From Parasitella parasitica (Eukaryota; Mucoromycota; Mucoromycetes; Mucorales; Mucoraceae): a DNA stretch of 64,000 nucleotides. Below the pieces are notes generated by a model that worked only from the letters and a program-made list of their open reading frames with translations, searched no databases and was not told the origin of the DNA. A program made the position numbers and the translations under genes. The DNA is taken from positions 1 to 64,000 of the forward strand of contig MU619374.1 of the NCBI GenBank assembly GCA_025201805.1, in the 5' to 3' direction. Positions 13,123 through 25,193 of this stretch are shown here, piece by piece (position 1 is the stretch's first letter; every line of letters begins with the position of its first letter).

Positions 13123-13941
13123 ACCTACACCTCCTTGGTCAAATAAATGCATTTTCCCAGCAAGATAGAAAGCCAAATAGCCCAAACCAGCAAAAGAGAC
13201 TATATATCAAAATGTGAGATTGACATGTGCTGCGTAAAAAAAAAAAAGAACCTGTACATGATGCATGTCCACTGGGAAAACTCTTGAACCCATCCTTGAA
13301 TTTGTAGGTGTTATGATCTTCTGTGCAGATGGTGTAGTTTAGCAAGAGTAAGGGTGGATTTTCAATGCCATGTGGTGGCTGGCAGCGATCCAACATGTCA
13401 GGCCTTGGACGGCCGACCGTGATCTGTGGGTGTTACTTTTAAAAATGCACATACGGTTGTTCAAAACCATGCATACCTTAATTACGTCTGTCATCATAAT
13501 TGTTAGCGATAAAGCGACAGCAAGACCTAATTGAGCGTTTTGGTTGGATATATGACTAGTACAATCGAGCAGATTTCATATGTACCTAGTAACCCACTGT
13601 GCAGATCCAGCCAACTGCGTCGAATGCCAAGCGAGACTCCAGCAATGAAGAGAGCTGGAACAACGATAGCAATTACCTAATGTATATATAAGCATGTCAA
13701 TTACACATATTTTGAAATGCAAAAAGCGGGTACTTGCGACCAACAGCCAGACAGGCACACTTTCATTTTCTGTGTACTTGTGCATTAATGAGGTATCGTT
13801 GATAGAAAATTCTCTGTGAAAAGGAGTGATGATATCGATGCCGAAAAAGATGATGATCATAACAATTACCAGCACCCAGTCTTTGCCATAACTGATAAAC
13901 AAGCGTTTCTTTAGTGAGCTACTGAAATGCAGGCCCAACAT
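12389..13941 (-). CDS. PAP2-family lipid phosphatase (DPP1/LPP1-like)
   Basis: Minus-strand model: 13941-13741 (end uncertain), 13676-13586, 13526-13477, 13423-13252, 13199-13129, 12991-12874, 12808-12623, 12555-12389; 1056 nt, about 351 residues. It would be an integral membrane phosphatase of phosphatidate, diacylglycerol pyrophosphate or related lipids. All three signature motifs of the family are present: KITVGRPRP (KX6RP), FPSGHAS (PSGH) and SRLHDYRHHWAD (SRX5HX3D), with several hydrophobic segments around them. The C-terminal tail is polar and Ser/Thr-rich. The first donor is unclear: in-frame joining needs the weak donor GTCGCA. The intron between exons 5 and 6 contains a 10-N assembly gap and a long poly-A. 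An unspliced last intron would give another short tail, ending at 12531. Confidence 0.88.
13036..13120. other. Assembly gap (10 N) plus 75-bp poly-A
   Basis: Ns at 13036-13045 followed by A at about 13046-13120, inside an intron of the PAP2 gene. The true length of the intron and homopolymer is unknown. Confidence 0.95.
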
Positions 13942-14067
13942 TGGATGTATATGTGTAGAAAGGAGAAAAGAAGTGTAATAAAAGAAGAAGAAGAAAAGTA
14001 GGAAAAATATCATTAAATACATGATAGTGTGTAATGGAATGACGTTAATTTTACGGACTTTTTTACG

Positions 14068-14081
14068 CTCTCTCTCTCTCT

Positions 14082-14117
<36 letters not shown>
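14068..14117. repeat. CT/GA dinucleotide repeat upstream of PAP2 gene
   Basis: Pyrimidine repeat of CT units broken once by TTTT, about 130 bp upstream of the PAP2 start; GA-rich on the gene's sense strand. Likely 5' UTR or core promoter. Confidence 0.85.
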
Positions 14118-14121
<4 letters not shown>

Positions 14122-14917
14122 TTTTATCGAGATAGCATCCTTCCAGGTCATTTACAGATCATGGATCCAATTAACACGCACAGAGCACAAGGTGTAAATT
14201 TTCCCAGAACTTTCAAGTCTTTAATGTCAGGAACTCGTTGAAGATCATACCGTAGGAGCTTGCTGTACGTCATTGAGAGAAAGGGCCTCTGTTACACAAC
14301 ATTCAATCCCGTTTCCCTGGAATCGACAAATCATGCATTTTGAATAATTGAGCTTTGTCTTCTTAATAGAGTTTTCAAGCTAGCCTATTTATGTCAAAGT
14401 AAGTTTATATGATTGACTCCAATAAACATGTACTGATTGGACGGGGAGGGGGGGGGGGGTTCTGGTATACTTGAACTTCCTAAGTCAGGTGTGCGGTTTT
14501 AGGAGGGCTTTTGTCGAGTCGGTGCGGAATGAAGCATCAAGGCACACTTGGATTATTGGGTCCCAAAGCTGGTAGCTTTTATATACATGTCAAGAGTTGA
14601 GGGACTTTTTTCAGTGCGTTGAAAGTCTTGATCATTATCATTCATTCACTAATGCAGTGATTAGTTGAGGTGCTCATTCAATAACGCGTCAAGTGAAATA
14701 TATACTAAATACTATATAACTTGTGGGTTTGCAAGTACACCCTATCCATGGTTCCAAGTACTGCCGCATGCACTATTAAAGCTGATTGGCGGTATTAGGA
14801 GAGTATAAATGTATGCATGTTTGGGCTTTGTGCAACTGCTTTCTTATTGTTATGCATTTCATTTGCCTTAATCTAGAAAAAAGTATAAATTTAAACGTCA
14901 AAATTTATGGAATGGCA

Positions 14918-14925
14918 TATAAAAA
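14918..14925 (+). promoter_or_regulatory. TATA box of PMT4-like gene
   Basis: TATAAAAA, 64-71 bp before the ATG at 14989, followed by a pyrimidine-rich stretch suitable for transcription start. Confidence 0.55.
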
Positions 14926-14988
14926 GGGATAGCTTGGTCTTTCCTCTCTTCCTTCCCTCTTCTTGAAGCAAAAAATAAAATAAAAAAT

Positions 14989-17849
14989 ATGGGGATTTCA
15001 GTCAAGAAAAGAAAGTCTGGTGCTGCCAGCGTGCAAGAAAAGCCGCAAACTCATGGACTGGAGGTACAAGAGGATATTGACACCATCAAAAAGGTAATCT
15101 ACTGAATACAATTTTGATAGAGAAAGGCTTACACAGAGCGCTTCATAGCAACTGAAATATCGCAGTAAAAGAGACACAGGGAGCGAAACCAAGCATAAGG
15201 TTGCATCGACGTCAGTTACCATCATGTCGTTTTTCACAACCTTTTACAAGATTTGGTATCCAGCCCAAGTAGTGTAAGTGTCTTGAATATCAAAGGATTC
15301 CGTCTGTTCTGACATCCACATCAGGTTTGATGAGGTTCATTTTGGTAAGTTTGCAGGTTACTACCTGCAGCGTGCCTTCTTTTTTGACGTACATCCACCG
15401 TTGGCCAAGCTGATGTTGGCGGGCGTTGGCTACGTGATTGGGTTTGATGGCGTCTATCAATTCTCCAACATTGGGGAGAGCTATGCAGCAAACAATGTGC
15501 CTTACATTGCACTGCGAGCTCTGCCTGCTTCGCTAAACGTGTTTGGCGTTGCATTGATCTACAACATCCTCAAAGAAGCAGGATTTTCGGTGCTGACTTG
15601 TTTTACGACGGCAACACTCTACTTGCTAGACAATGCCTTTATTGGTCAAAATCGCCTCATCTTGCTTGATAGCATACTCATTTTTTATATGCTGGCTACT
15701 GTGTATTCGTATGTCAAGTTTCGCAAATACAGACATCTGTAAGTCGGGAATCTTGTACTCATAGTCCTCATTTTTTTTGACCTCATGTACATGGACTTTA
15801 TAGGCCTTTCACTTTATCGTGGTGGCTATGGATGGTTGCTACAGGCACAAGCATGGCGCTGACTCTAAGGTAGGCCGAATGGCTCTTTTTCTGACATGAC
15901 AAAACACAAGACTGATACAGTTTATAGTGTCAAGATGATTGGGTTGTTCGTGGTAGCAGCGGTCGGTGTGGCGGTGGTCATGGACCTCTGGGACTTGTTG
16001 GACAAGCAGAAATACGGACTAAAAGATGTAAGTGGTGTGTGGAAGCACTGATTGTGGCAGCCTGAGACTGATCCAAGAGTCCAAATGTTTAGAGAGACCT
16101 TGCCCGGCATTTTGCTGCTCGCGTGGTTGGGCTCATCCTAGTGCCAGCAGCGGTCTATTTGTTTTGGTTTTACATTCATTTTACTATTCTCAAATTCTCA
16201 GGGCCTGGAGACGCATATATGAGCTCTAGATTCCAGGACACGCTAACAAACAGCCCTCTCCGCATCAACTCTCTCGGTAAGGACGCACAACACGTCACCA
16301 TTATGTGCACAGAAATAACGCTGTGATAGATATCATGTACAATCAGTCGATCAAGTTGCAGCACAAGGAAACAAGGGCCTTTCTCCACTCGCATGCGCTG
16401 ACCTACCCAGCAAAATACGACGACGGCAGATACAGCTCCCAAGGAATTCAAGTTACTGGAAACATGCAGCCAGACATCAATAGCTATTGGCGCATCAAGC
16501 CCGCAGGACCCGTAGACGACGCCTTGGCACCGCAAAAGTCTGTCAGACACAACGATGTCGTTCAGTTGGAACACGTTGGCACAGGGTTTGATCTGCTAAC
16601 ACATGACGTCGCAGCGCCATGGATGCCAACAAACCAGGAATTCACCACCACCAATGTCGCATCACGATACAATGAGACTCTGTTCAGAGTGCAACTGGAT
16701 GACCATAAAAAAAATCCAGTGTGGACTACGCTGATGAAGTCGGTCAAGCTCATCCATGTTCGGACGGGAGTGGCATTATGGTGCAACAACCGAAACTTGC
16801 CCGATTGGGGCCTGAATCATTTGGAGATCAATGGCAACAAAAAGAGCGCGGAAGAGAGGAATTTCTGGGTAGCAACCGATATTCTCGGGCTTAATGGTAC
16901 GTGTATACAGACACAGTCTTTTGCCAAAAAGTAGAAAAAAACACTGATGTATACGTTATGCAGCCACAGAAATCAACCTCAAGAAGCAGGAAACGAAGGT
17001 CATCAAGGAGATGAGTTTTCTGTCTAAATTTCTGGAACTGCAAACAAAAATGATCACGCACAACAACAAACTGACCGGATCACACCCCTATCAATCAAGC
17101 CCCTCTGTCTGGCCCCTCATGCTGCGTGGCATATCCTATTGGACAAAAGACGACACGAAAAGCCAGATCTACTTGACAGGGAATGTGGCAGGATGGTGGT
17201 CTGCTTTGGCGTGTATATGTCTCTTCTCGCTCACAAGTGTCATTGACATGGCATTCAGGAAGCGCCAAGTGTTTCTGCTTGCCGAAAGTGAGTATTATGG
17301 ACAAAAGCAACTAAAAGTCATTTGCTAACCCCCTCTTCCTCCTCCTCCTCTTCTTCCTCCTCCCACCTCTCCACTCCCTCACAGCCTCCCGGATCAGGCT
17401 GAACAGATCGGGTGGTTTCTTTTTGCTGCTCTGGGCAACACATTATTTCCCATTTTACCTAATGGCAAGATCTTTGTATCTGCACCACTATCTACCGGCA
17501 CTGGCTTGCAGTTATCTCTTGCTCGGTGCAGTATTTGAACAATTGTTTATCGATGGCGTTAATTCGCCCATCTCCTATCAGCCCGGCGATAAGAAATACA
17601 CTATCAGTCAAGCACATTCTACGATCAAAAGCTACATTGCAGCGTTTGTGCTGATTAGCATGCAGTTTATGGTCTATTTGTTTCTCTCGCCAATGACTTA
17701 TGGCACTCCGGGCATGTCGACTGAAGAAGCCACAAGACACAAAGTGTTGGCGTCGTGGGACATTCAATACGGTAGGTTGGAGTAATAATGCACAGAATGG
17801 TTGACTGCAGCTAACACGGCACGTCTAATTTATAGCAAAGCACTTTTAG
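14989..17849 (+). CDS. PMT4: Dolichyl-phosphate-mannose protein mannosyltransferase (PMT4-like)
   Basis: Ten exons: 14989-15093, 15149-15273, 15325-15738, 15804-15869, 15928-16027, 16093-16276, 16330-16896, 16964-17287, 17385-17771, 17836-17849; 2286 nt, 761 residues, as for yeast Pmt4. ER membrane enzyme that transfers mannose from dolichyl-phosphate-mannose to Ser/Thr of secretory proteins. Visible: FDEVHFGKFAGYY and FFFDVHPPLAKL in the first luminal loop (the acidic DE pair is catalytic), many membrane segments, YIHFTILKFSGPGDAYM, then the MIR region with AFLHSHALTYP, LLTHDVAAPWMPTNQEFTT and TGVALWCNNRNLPDWG, and the C-terminal membrane part with ATHYFPFYLMAR. The MIR-region wording favours the PMT4 subfamily over PMT1/2; this is by memory of family motifs. 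The intron at 16277-16329 uses a later AG, since the nearer one (16312) would lead to a stop. The last exon encodes only five residues. Confidence 0.92.
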
Positions 17850-18231
17850 CAAATAAAAAATAAAAAGCATGACCTCATTGTAATGAAACTGTTTACAAGC
17901 GACATCACTTGAGTGGATGCAACACTTTTGATTTGTTCCATCAGCAAGATAAGTAAACTGATTGGACGCATTTGTGCATATTCTTGTTGTTGTCTGCTAG
18001 TTTTTTGATTTTTTCACATGCTATGATGTCGCACACAGACACAGCAAGGAGTTTCAACACGCATGGAAAAAAAGGGACTAATCGTATAATATGTAACAAG
18101 ACAGTTGTATGGAGATGCGGTGACGATGATAGGTGTATAAAAAGAAGCAGCCCCAGCATTTGTCTTTTTTTTTTTTTTTTTTCTTCTTCTTCTTTTTCTT
18201 CTCTCTGTCTCCTTCTTTAAACTTGAAAAAT
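17850..18231. other. Intergenic with TATA box and poly-T before lipid kinase
   Basis: 380 bp holding the 3' end of the PMT4-like gene and the promoter of the next gene. TATAAAAA at 18136-18143 lies about 90 bp upstream of the next start, followed by a poly-T/CTT tract at 18163-18220. Confidence 0.6.
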
Positions 18232-19581
18232 ATGTTTACCGTTGAAACTGATATGTCTGCTGTCTCCAATGCTCCCGCAAGGCCTGGCTTCTCCCACATA
18301 ATAAAGGGTAAATTACACACTGCTCGCAAGAGATTATCCTCACGTAGTAAAAGTAGCCCTGCCCTGATGGTGCTCGACTCGCCGTTAAGCCACACAATAC
18401 CAATACCGAAACGACAAAAATCCATCCTGCAGAAAATTCCTACCTGTCAAACCATCATCGACCTATCGTAAGTACAGTAGTGTCTCGCTTTTGCAGATGT
18501 TTTGACACATTCCAATAGTGTTTTGAAGGGAGACGATCTGACTCACGCCGTAAGTTCGCTCATCTCGGCTCTCTTTTCTCCAATCAGAGATGGCGAGGAG
18601 CTCAAGTTGAATCGGGTGAGCGGTGCCATGACAAACGCTGTATTCTTTGTCACTATTGGAGCAAGTAAACGCATGCTTTTGCGTGTTTACGGCGTCGGTT
18701 GTGAGCAGATCTTGGATAGAAACAAGGAACTCGATTGGTTGAGCCGTCTTTGTCAGCTGAACATTGGTCCCAAGCTGCTTGGCATCTTTGGCAATGGCAG
18801 ATTTGAAGAATACCTACCTTCCACTACTCTGTCTCGACAAGACATTCGCCGTCCTCAACTTTCTAGCCAGATTGCATCTCGACTGCACCAGCTTCACTCT
18901 ATTGTCGAGACTTTTCCACCAGCTGATAATGAGCCGTTGGAAGTGTGGGCAAACATTGACAAATGGTATTCTGCTATTTCTACAGAGCTAGCGCCTGTTC
19001 TGATGAGCAAGAATCCTGAATGGAAAATACAGCTGGAGAAGCTGGATCTTGTTCAGTTGTGCCATGACATACAGCATTGCAAGCGTGTATGTAGCGACAG
19101 CCCCATTGTTTTTGCTCACAATGATGTAAGTGCTGCAAAAATAGGTCAGCAATTTTTTGCACAAAAATTAACCCGTTTATAGTTACAATACGGCAACATT
19201 TTGAAAATTAATGGCACAGACGAGCTGGTCGTCATCGACTTTGAATACGCTGGATACAACCCCAGAGCCGTTGATATTGCCAATCATTTCTGTGAATGGA
19301 TGTATGATTATCACTCGGACGATAGTGCCACGATGCATTTGAATCAGTACCCATCGTTTGAAGAGCAATCCTTGTTTTTGGCATCCTACCTTCATACCCA
19401 AAACGATGCGCTTGTCCGAGAGCTGCAAAAAGAGGTCGATCAATGGAAAATGGCATGTCATTTGTTCTGGGGATTATGGGGACTAGTCCAGGCAAGCCAG
19501 AGTGAGATTGATTTTGACTATTTCAAGTACTCCATGCAGAGAATCGACGAATTTAGAGCCAATCTTGTAACTGTAAAATGA
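18232..19581 (+). CDS. Choline/ethanolamine kinase
   Basis: Three exons: 18232-18467, 18519-19125, 19183-19581; 1242 nt, 413 residues. It phosphorylates choline and/or ethanolamine with ATP, first step of the Kennedy pathway to phosphatidylcholine/ethanolamine. Seen: a Ser/Arg-rich N-terminal tail of about 90 residues, the N-lobe VSGAMTNAVFFVT and RMLLRVYGVGCEQILDR, the Brenner motif FAHND-LQYGNIL, and the choline-kinase motif VVIDFEYAGYNPRAVDIANH followed by FCEW. Intron 2 splits the catalytic loop exactly after the catalytic Asp (HND / LQYGN); reading into the intron gives a false product ending soon after. Substrate preference (choline vs ethanolamine) cannot be told. The N-tail is a likely site of phospho-regulation, as in fungal Cki1, but this is inference. 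Confidence 0.92.
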
Positions 19582-19879
19582 ATAAAATTGATGTCGCAAA
19601 TCATGAAAATTGCCATTGAAAGTCTTGTCGGCATTTTGCTCAACGCTTGTCCCCAATTGATGCTACATCGATACATGTCGGACAAATGCTCAAATTCTAA
19701 AGTTTCTAGCCTAAACGGTATTTCCAATTGAACCTTTACACATGATGGCACTAAACTCCATCTCTGCATGCTTACACACTCCACACGACACTGGGCTTAA
19801 ATACTCGGCATTAATGTGAGAAAACACTTCTTTTTTCTTGTTTTCTCTTTTTGTTCCACCATCTCTTCAATTGTTTCCA

Positions 19880-21410
19880 ATGCCAATCAACAAAAAACAA
19901 AATCAGTTTGTTAGCAACGACAACAACAACAACAGCCTGAAAGAGTAAGGATCACCGTCTTTATTCCTTTTTTTTTTAAAAAAAACAAAGAAACCCCAGA
20001 GATAACTTGTGCATTATTCATCCTTTAGGATATCCGACTTTGCAAGGAAACCAGTTCTTGGATTCTCTACTTGGTCATCGCAGTTGCTGGATGATGTGCC
20101 AGGTTATGGAGGAAAGCATCTAACACCATGGTAGCTTGACATGTTCATGTGGATGTCTATTCATTCACTAATTTACTGACTAAATTGCCAGGTTTAATGA
20201 GCAGCAAATCAAAGACATTTCAGACACAATGAAGGAGAAAATGCCGTCGTATGAATACATCAATTTGGATTCAGGCTGGTGCAACGAGTGTGATGAATAT
20301 GGCCGTTGGGATGTACGAAAACAAGTATTTCCTAACGGTCTGAGACCTATTGCTGATCACTTGAAGAAAAATGGTCATAAACTAGGCTTGTACATTCTGC
20401 CGGGTGTTCGTCAAGACGGTGCAGACAAGAAAAAGACCATAAAAGGAACAAACCACACACTGGATGAGCTTGTGCCTTCCAGAAAAGAAGGCTGTGGCTT
20501 CAAAGGGACGACTTTTATGCCTGATGAGCACAATGAACTTGTCCAAAAATACTACGACTCCATGGCAGATCTCTTCCACGAGTGGGGTGTCTCGTTTATA
20601 AAGCTGGACGCTGTTGGTCCTGGCGGTGGCAGCGAATACTATCCCTTTACAGCGCCTGACACTAGAGCTTGCACTCAGATGATGTACAATGCATTCAAGC
20701 GCTATGATATCTGGCTGGAAATCTCTTGGCAGATCGACCCTTCTTATGCCGATGAATGGGCACAAATCTCGAACGGTGCTCGTATTTACGTTGATATCGA
20801 GTCGTATTCGACAAAGACCATGACCTCCTCACATCGCATTATGCAGCGTATTACTCCATGCGAAAAATGGGCAGACACGTGTGTGGTAGGAAGCGACTAC
20901 GGGTTCTACATAGACTTGGACGCAGTGTTGGTGGGAATGACAGTCAATGGCAAGTGCGTGGATGGCCTAGACAATGACGACGTACGTCAAACTTGTATAA
21001 GCTTTTGGGCCATTGTATCTTCTGTATTCTGCACCGGCTCTGACCCTAGAACCATCCCGGAAAAGTATCTCGCGTGGTACAATCACAAGGAAATACTAGA
21101 GATTCATCAGAGCGGTGTCATGGCTAGGCCCATTGGATCGGGCAACGTCTGGCAAAACCGAAAGCAAGTATGGTGGAAGAGGCTGAAAGATGGACGCATC
21201 TATGTCTGTCTTATCAACGCTCACACATACATCTTTATGCTGGGGCTTAGTCATGAAATTGTATTCAATTTCCAAGACATTGGTGGGTTCAAAAAGGCAC
21301 AGTTGAAAGATGTATGGACAGGAGAACATTTAGGATTGTATGATGACAAGTATAGTATTGTGCTGAGAGCAGGGCAAAGCCAAACATTGCTCGTAACTCC
21401 TGCTGCCTAG
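19880..21410 (+). CDS. Glycoside hydrolase family 27-like alpha-galactosidase
   Basis: Three exons: 19880-19944, 20029-20130, 20192-21410; 1386 nt, 461 residues. GH27/GH36-clan (beta/alpha)8 barrel: PVLGFSTWSSQ at the start (place of the usual GWNSW), YEYINLDSGW, LGLYILPGVRQDG, FIKLDAVGPGGG where the Asp matches the nucleophile position (usual KYD), and CVVGSDYGFYIDLD, probably near the acid/base. A beta-rich C-terminal part ends RAGQSQTLLVTP, typical of the family's antiparallel domain. Expected to hydrolyse alpha-linked galactose or related glycosides. No signal peptide: the N-terminus is polar and Asn/Gln-rich (MPINKKQNQFVSND), so the enzyme would be cytosolic, unlike most fungal GH27 enzymes. 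The altered N-terminal motif suggests a divergent subgroup with uncertain substrate. Confidence 0.8.
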
Positions 21411-21483
21411 AATATCAAGCACACGCTGTACATGGTTTTTATTGATAAAGCTAAATCGCTCTCACCGTATGCGTCTTTTGATT

Positions 21484-22763
21484 CTACTTGTATATTTGTT
21501 TGATTAAAAATGCTGCTACATCGAGATCCTACAGTTTCGATAAAATTTAGTAAAGTTGAGACAAGCCCCGTACTTCATACGCGCGATATCTTACCTGCCA
21601 GTACTGCATGTGCGCACTGAATGCACTCAAATAAGGATTTTCCAACAGCCCTTCTTGTATGCAGTAATCAACTCTTCCTGTTGCATTCAGCAGCTTTAAT
21701 TTCTGCGCTCCTTGTGAGTATGGCGTCGCGTTAGCTGAGGGCAATGGGACTGGTGGTGATTTGCGGATGGATGATTTTCCCTTGATGGTGTTGTTATGAC
21801 TACCGTTTTTGTACCTAAAGTCAGAGTTTGGAAATGCGCGTGCTGGATCACTGTTGGATCTGATACGGGTCAGGCGATTGATTGCTACATCTGTTTGATC
21901 TTCCTCAGAACCAGACAGGCCATTACCGTCGTCCTCGTTATTGCGCTGATAAACTAGATCGTCTTCTGCAGGGTGTGCGTCTTCGTATATCTGCTGTCTT
22001 GTGAGTCCCAAACCACGCATGAAGAGACTTGTCGTCAACCCCATCTTGAATGACTCGTACATGGCTCCTGCGCGGTTTGCAATGCCGGACCCCACATTAA
22101 AACTCGCGTCAATCACTCCCTTTAAACCACCTTTCATGTACGGAATGAGCTCAGGCTTCAACTTGGCGGTGTAGTGTCGCGCAATGAGAGGCTCAAGACG
22201 ATACGCAACAGGGTCTGCCTTGTGAAAAATATTGTACAAATTGTCCACTGCAGGATAACAAAAGTTGATGGACGTAGATGAAGGTGATTTTACATCTGAC
22301 AGTGCTGCTTGCGCATCAGTTAGCGATTTTCGCGACGCAATCTTGAATCCTCTTAGCAGTAGAATCACGCCCAGAGGCGAGCCAGCTGCGAAAAAGTTTT
22401 GCACTGGGAAAACTAGGGGCGGCATTTTTCTATCATTGCTGTTGTTGTTCGTGCTTGGTATAGGAGTTTCTTTCAAAGATTGCTTTAGCTGATCTGGAGG
22501 CGTTGTTGGCTGTAGAGTCAGCATATCAAAGGCTAATAGAGACTGGTTGCTGTTAGCACTATGCCACATGGAATAAACATTAATTACTCACTCCAAGCGA
22601 ATGGCCAAATATCGACACTTTGCCCTTTTCAAAAAACTCTGGGTTTCTGCTTCCAAATAAACGATATACTCTATTGATTTCCTTTGCGATGATTTGTGTC
22701 ATCAATTCACGATACCTCGGTGTCATATAGAGTGGAACTAGGCGAATTTTTAACGAATTTACA

Positions 22764-22803
<40 letters not shown>

Positions 22804-24446
22804 TTACCATCCATCAATACGTCTGAGACTACTGTTCTAATATTAGGCACCCCATCTAATGTAAGCTCGTCCAAGGTGGGGCATCCATCGTCTACGCCCA
22901 ACGTGCCAAGGTCTGCTTCAAAGCCTTCCTCGTCGTCTGCTGCCATACCAAATTTGATGTCTCGTCTCCACATGATAGGCAGCACTTGAATGCCGTTTGC
23001 TGTATTGGGTGTGTTTGTAGTCGATATGGCTGCAGGGTAAGCCAATTTCAATGTTTTCCGCATAACATTGACATCATGTACAAATGTCTGTCCGGTTCGT
23101 TCAGACATCTTTTGTCCAACACCATGAATCACAAACATCAAGTGGTCAATTTTGCGAACTTCTTCCTCGCTATTCTCATTGTCGTAATCCTCGGCCTCGT
23201 TTGCTTCCATCTGCTGCTTTTCCTCTTCTTTTGCATTTAATTCCTCATCAGACGACGAATCTATCTTGTCTTCGTCCGCTGCTGTCGGCACCGCTGCTGA
23301 TTTGGATGATGTGGCAGATGAAGTTTTTGACTTTTTGGTCAACTCTTCCACAGCTGGGTACCCTCGAATCAGTCGAGTTCCGCCGAGATTTTGCTTGTTT
23401 GTAAGTCGAGTGATGATGCTTTTGGCTAATTTACTGCTTGTGCTATTTCTAAATAGCGAATACTCTGTGAATCGTTTATGATTTCCATCACACGCCGGTA
23501 CTTACGATAACAACCAAGCGTGGCTTTTGCCTGTATACACTATATATTGTCCTAGATAAGGGCCCAGCAAATTCCACTGTTTGTCTACCGATTTTTGCGA
23601 CAGCGACATTTCTAATTTCTTTTCTTCTACAGCCGTCTCTGAAGCTGACATGGGGGTTGTGTTGCTGGTCGCAGACACTGCATCCTTCGCAGGGGAGACG
23701 GCTTGCACAGTCGCTTCTTCCTCAGCTGCAATGATAGATGTTGTTGCAGCAGTGGGCAAATACGGCTTGTGTTTACTGTAGGAATCCGCATATTTCAATC
23801 ACATTGCACTCTGATATCGATTGTTACCACTTACTAATAACCCAGTTCTATTTGCTCTGCAACATTTTCTTCACAAGGAACCCACCCGTCGCTTTGCATG
23901 AACCATGTAGCTCTACGCACCTCGTAACTGGGACCTTCCCAGTACACTGGACTGATCGTGCGTTGCGTTACATCCACCTCGAACAAGTGATCTTCGTTTA
24001 CAGGCACTTTAGCTCTCACGTCATGATTCTATATGACGCTGTCAATAGTTTTGTTTATTTCTGATTCATGCCTGGATGGACTTTTTACCTGATAAGCTTT
24101 TTCAAGGGCAGCAGAGTCACGCTGAGAGAAAGGCACCCATTTGGATGAAAGCTTGAGTTTAGGTGTAGACGGACTCTTTGGTATAGGTGTTTTACCCAGG
24201 TTGGATGAGCTTCTGGCTCGTCTGATTGATACAGGGTCTATCACGGGGTTATCAATAGCATGGAACCTATGAGAGAAAGAAAGAAAAAAAAAAAAGAAGT
24301 CAATACAATCCAATGTCTGTTTTTTCATTGTTGCTTTACCATCGAGCTACTAAGGGGGGAACGTCAAGGTCGGGTATCAAGCTCAATGGCCGAGGGTTTC
24401 TCCTCTGAAAGGTCATATCCTTCTGTTTAGAATCCGGCTCCAGCAT
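21484..24446 (-). CDS. DDHD-domain phosphatidic-acid-preferring phospholipase A1
   Basis: Eight exons on the minus strand: 24446-24340, 24266-24089, 24028-23835, 23775-23506, 23448-22808, 22737-22592, 22542-21595, 21528-21484; 2529 nt, 842 residues. Intracellular PA-PLA1 relative. Order: N-terminal module with WVPFSQRDSAALEKAY and VYWEGPSYEVRRATWF; low-complexity linker; DHLMFVIHGVGQKMSERTGQ; the lipase motif IFGHSLG-SLLAFDMLTLQP with catalytic Ser; then the DDHD domain with FCYPAVDNLYNIFHKADPVA, RLEPLI, and the end HMQYWQ-DLDVAAFLIKQIY. The GHSLG motif spans the exon 6/7 junction, and the nearest upstream AGs break frame. The last 15-codon exon is needed to complete the DDHD end; reading through the last intron gives a different 15-residue tail. 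An intronic CA repeat is present. Likely role in phosphatidic acid turnover at ER/Golgi or mitochondria. Confidence 0.9.
22764..22799. repeat. CA/GT dinucleotide repeat in DDHD gene intron
   Basis: About 18 CA units inside intron 5 of the DDHD phospholipase gene, starting shortly after the donor on the sense strand (GT repeat). Confidence 0.95.
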
Positions 24447-24642
24447 ATGTGTGTATCAAAGCTGGCAGAATGAATAGCAGAAAGAAAAAAAAAAAGGCTG
24501 TTTACAATGGTGATGATGAAGCTACATTTACCGTACATAATAGTGTCCAAAAGCATGAAAGCCGGTCACGAAAAACGAGTTGATTACCCCATTGCATCAA
24601 CCTCCATCGCTCTACTTTTGCTCTTTTAATAGAAGGACAAAG

Positions 24643-25152
24643 ATGGGTAAATGGACAGACAAATTATACATTACGCACTCTGAATGGAGCGGTGAAGTGG
24701 GTCAGCACTCTGCCTCGGGCGGTATTTCTGGAAAAACAGCATCTTCCGGCTTTAAACGACTTCCATTCTACTGCTGTTCGCTTTCATTGCAGCCGTTTGA
24801 GCACCCAGTTTGCACGGCTGATGGAGTCATTTTCGATCTAGTCCACATTATCCCCTACATAAAAAAGTATGGCACCAACCCTGTTACTGGCGAAAGGCTC
24901 CAGACAAAAGATCTGATAAAGTTGAATTTCCACAAGAACGAAAAGGACGAGTATCATTGTCCTGTTACGTTCAAAGTATTCACAGACCACACTGCTATTG
25001 CAGCCATCAAGACTACAGGCAACGTATTTGCGTATGACACCATGGAAAAGCTGAATATCAAAGCCAAGCATTGGAGAGATCTCATTACTGACGAGCCATT
25101 CACCAGGAAGGATATCATCATGATCCAGGTATGCTGTTGCTCCATGAAAATA

Positions 25153-25193
<41 letters not shown>

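Larger units (their letters stand above)
13942..14988. other. Divergent promoter region PAP2 / PMT4
   Basis: About 1.05 kb between two divergent starts. Contains the CT repeat near the PAP2 side and a G-run near 14445-14458. A CT-rich segment (14940-14965) directly precedes the PMT4 start. No ORF of interest. Confidence 0.6.

Noticed and set aside
16277-16312. 36-bp intron in the PMT4-like gene
   Set aside because: Using the nearer AG gives a stop shortly after; the AG at 16329 restores the PMT frame.
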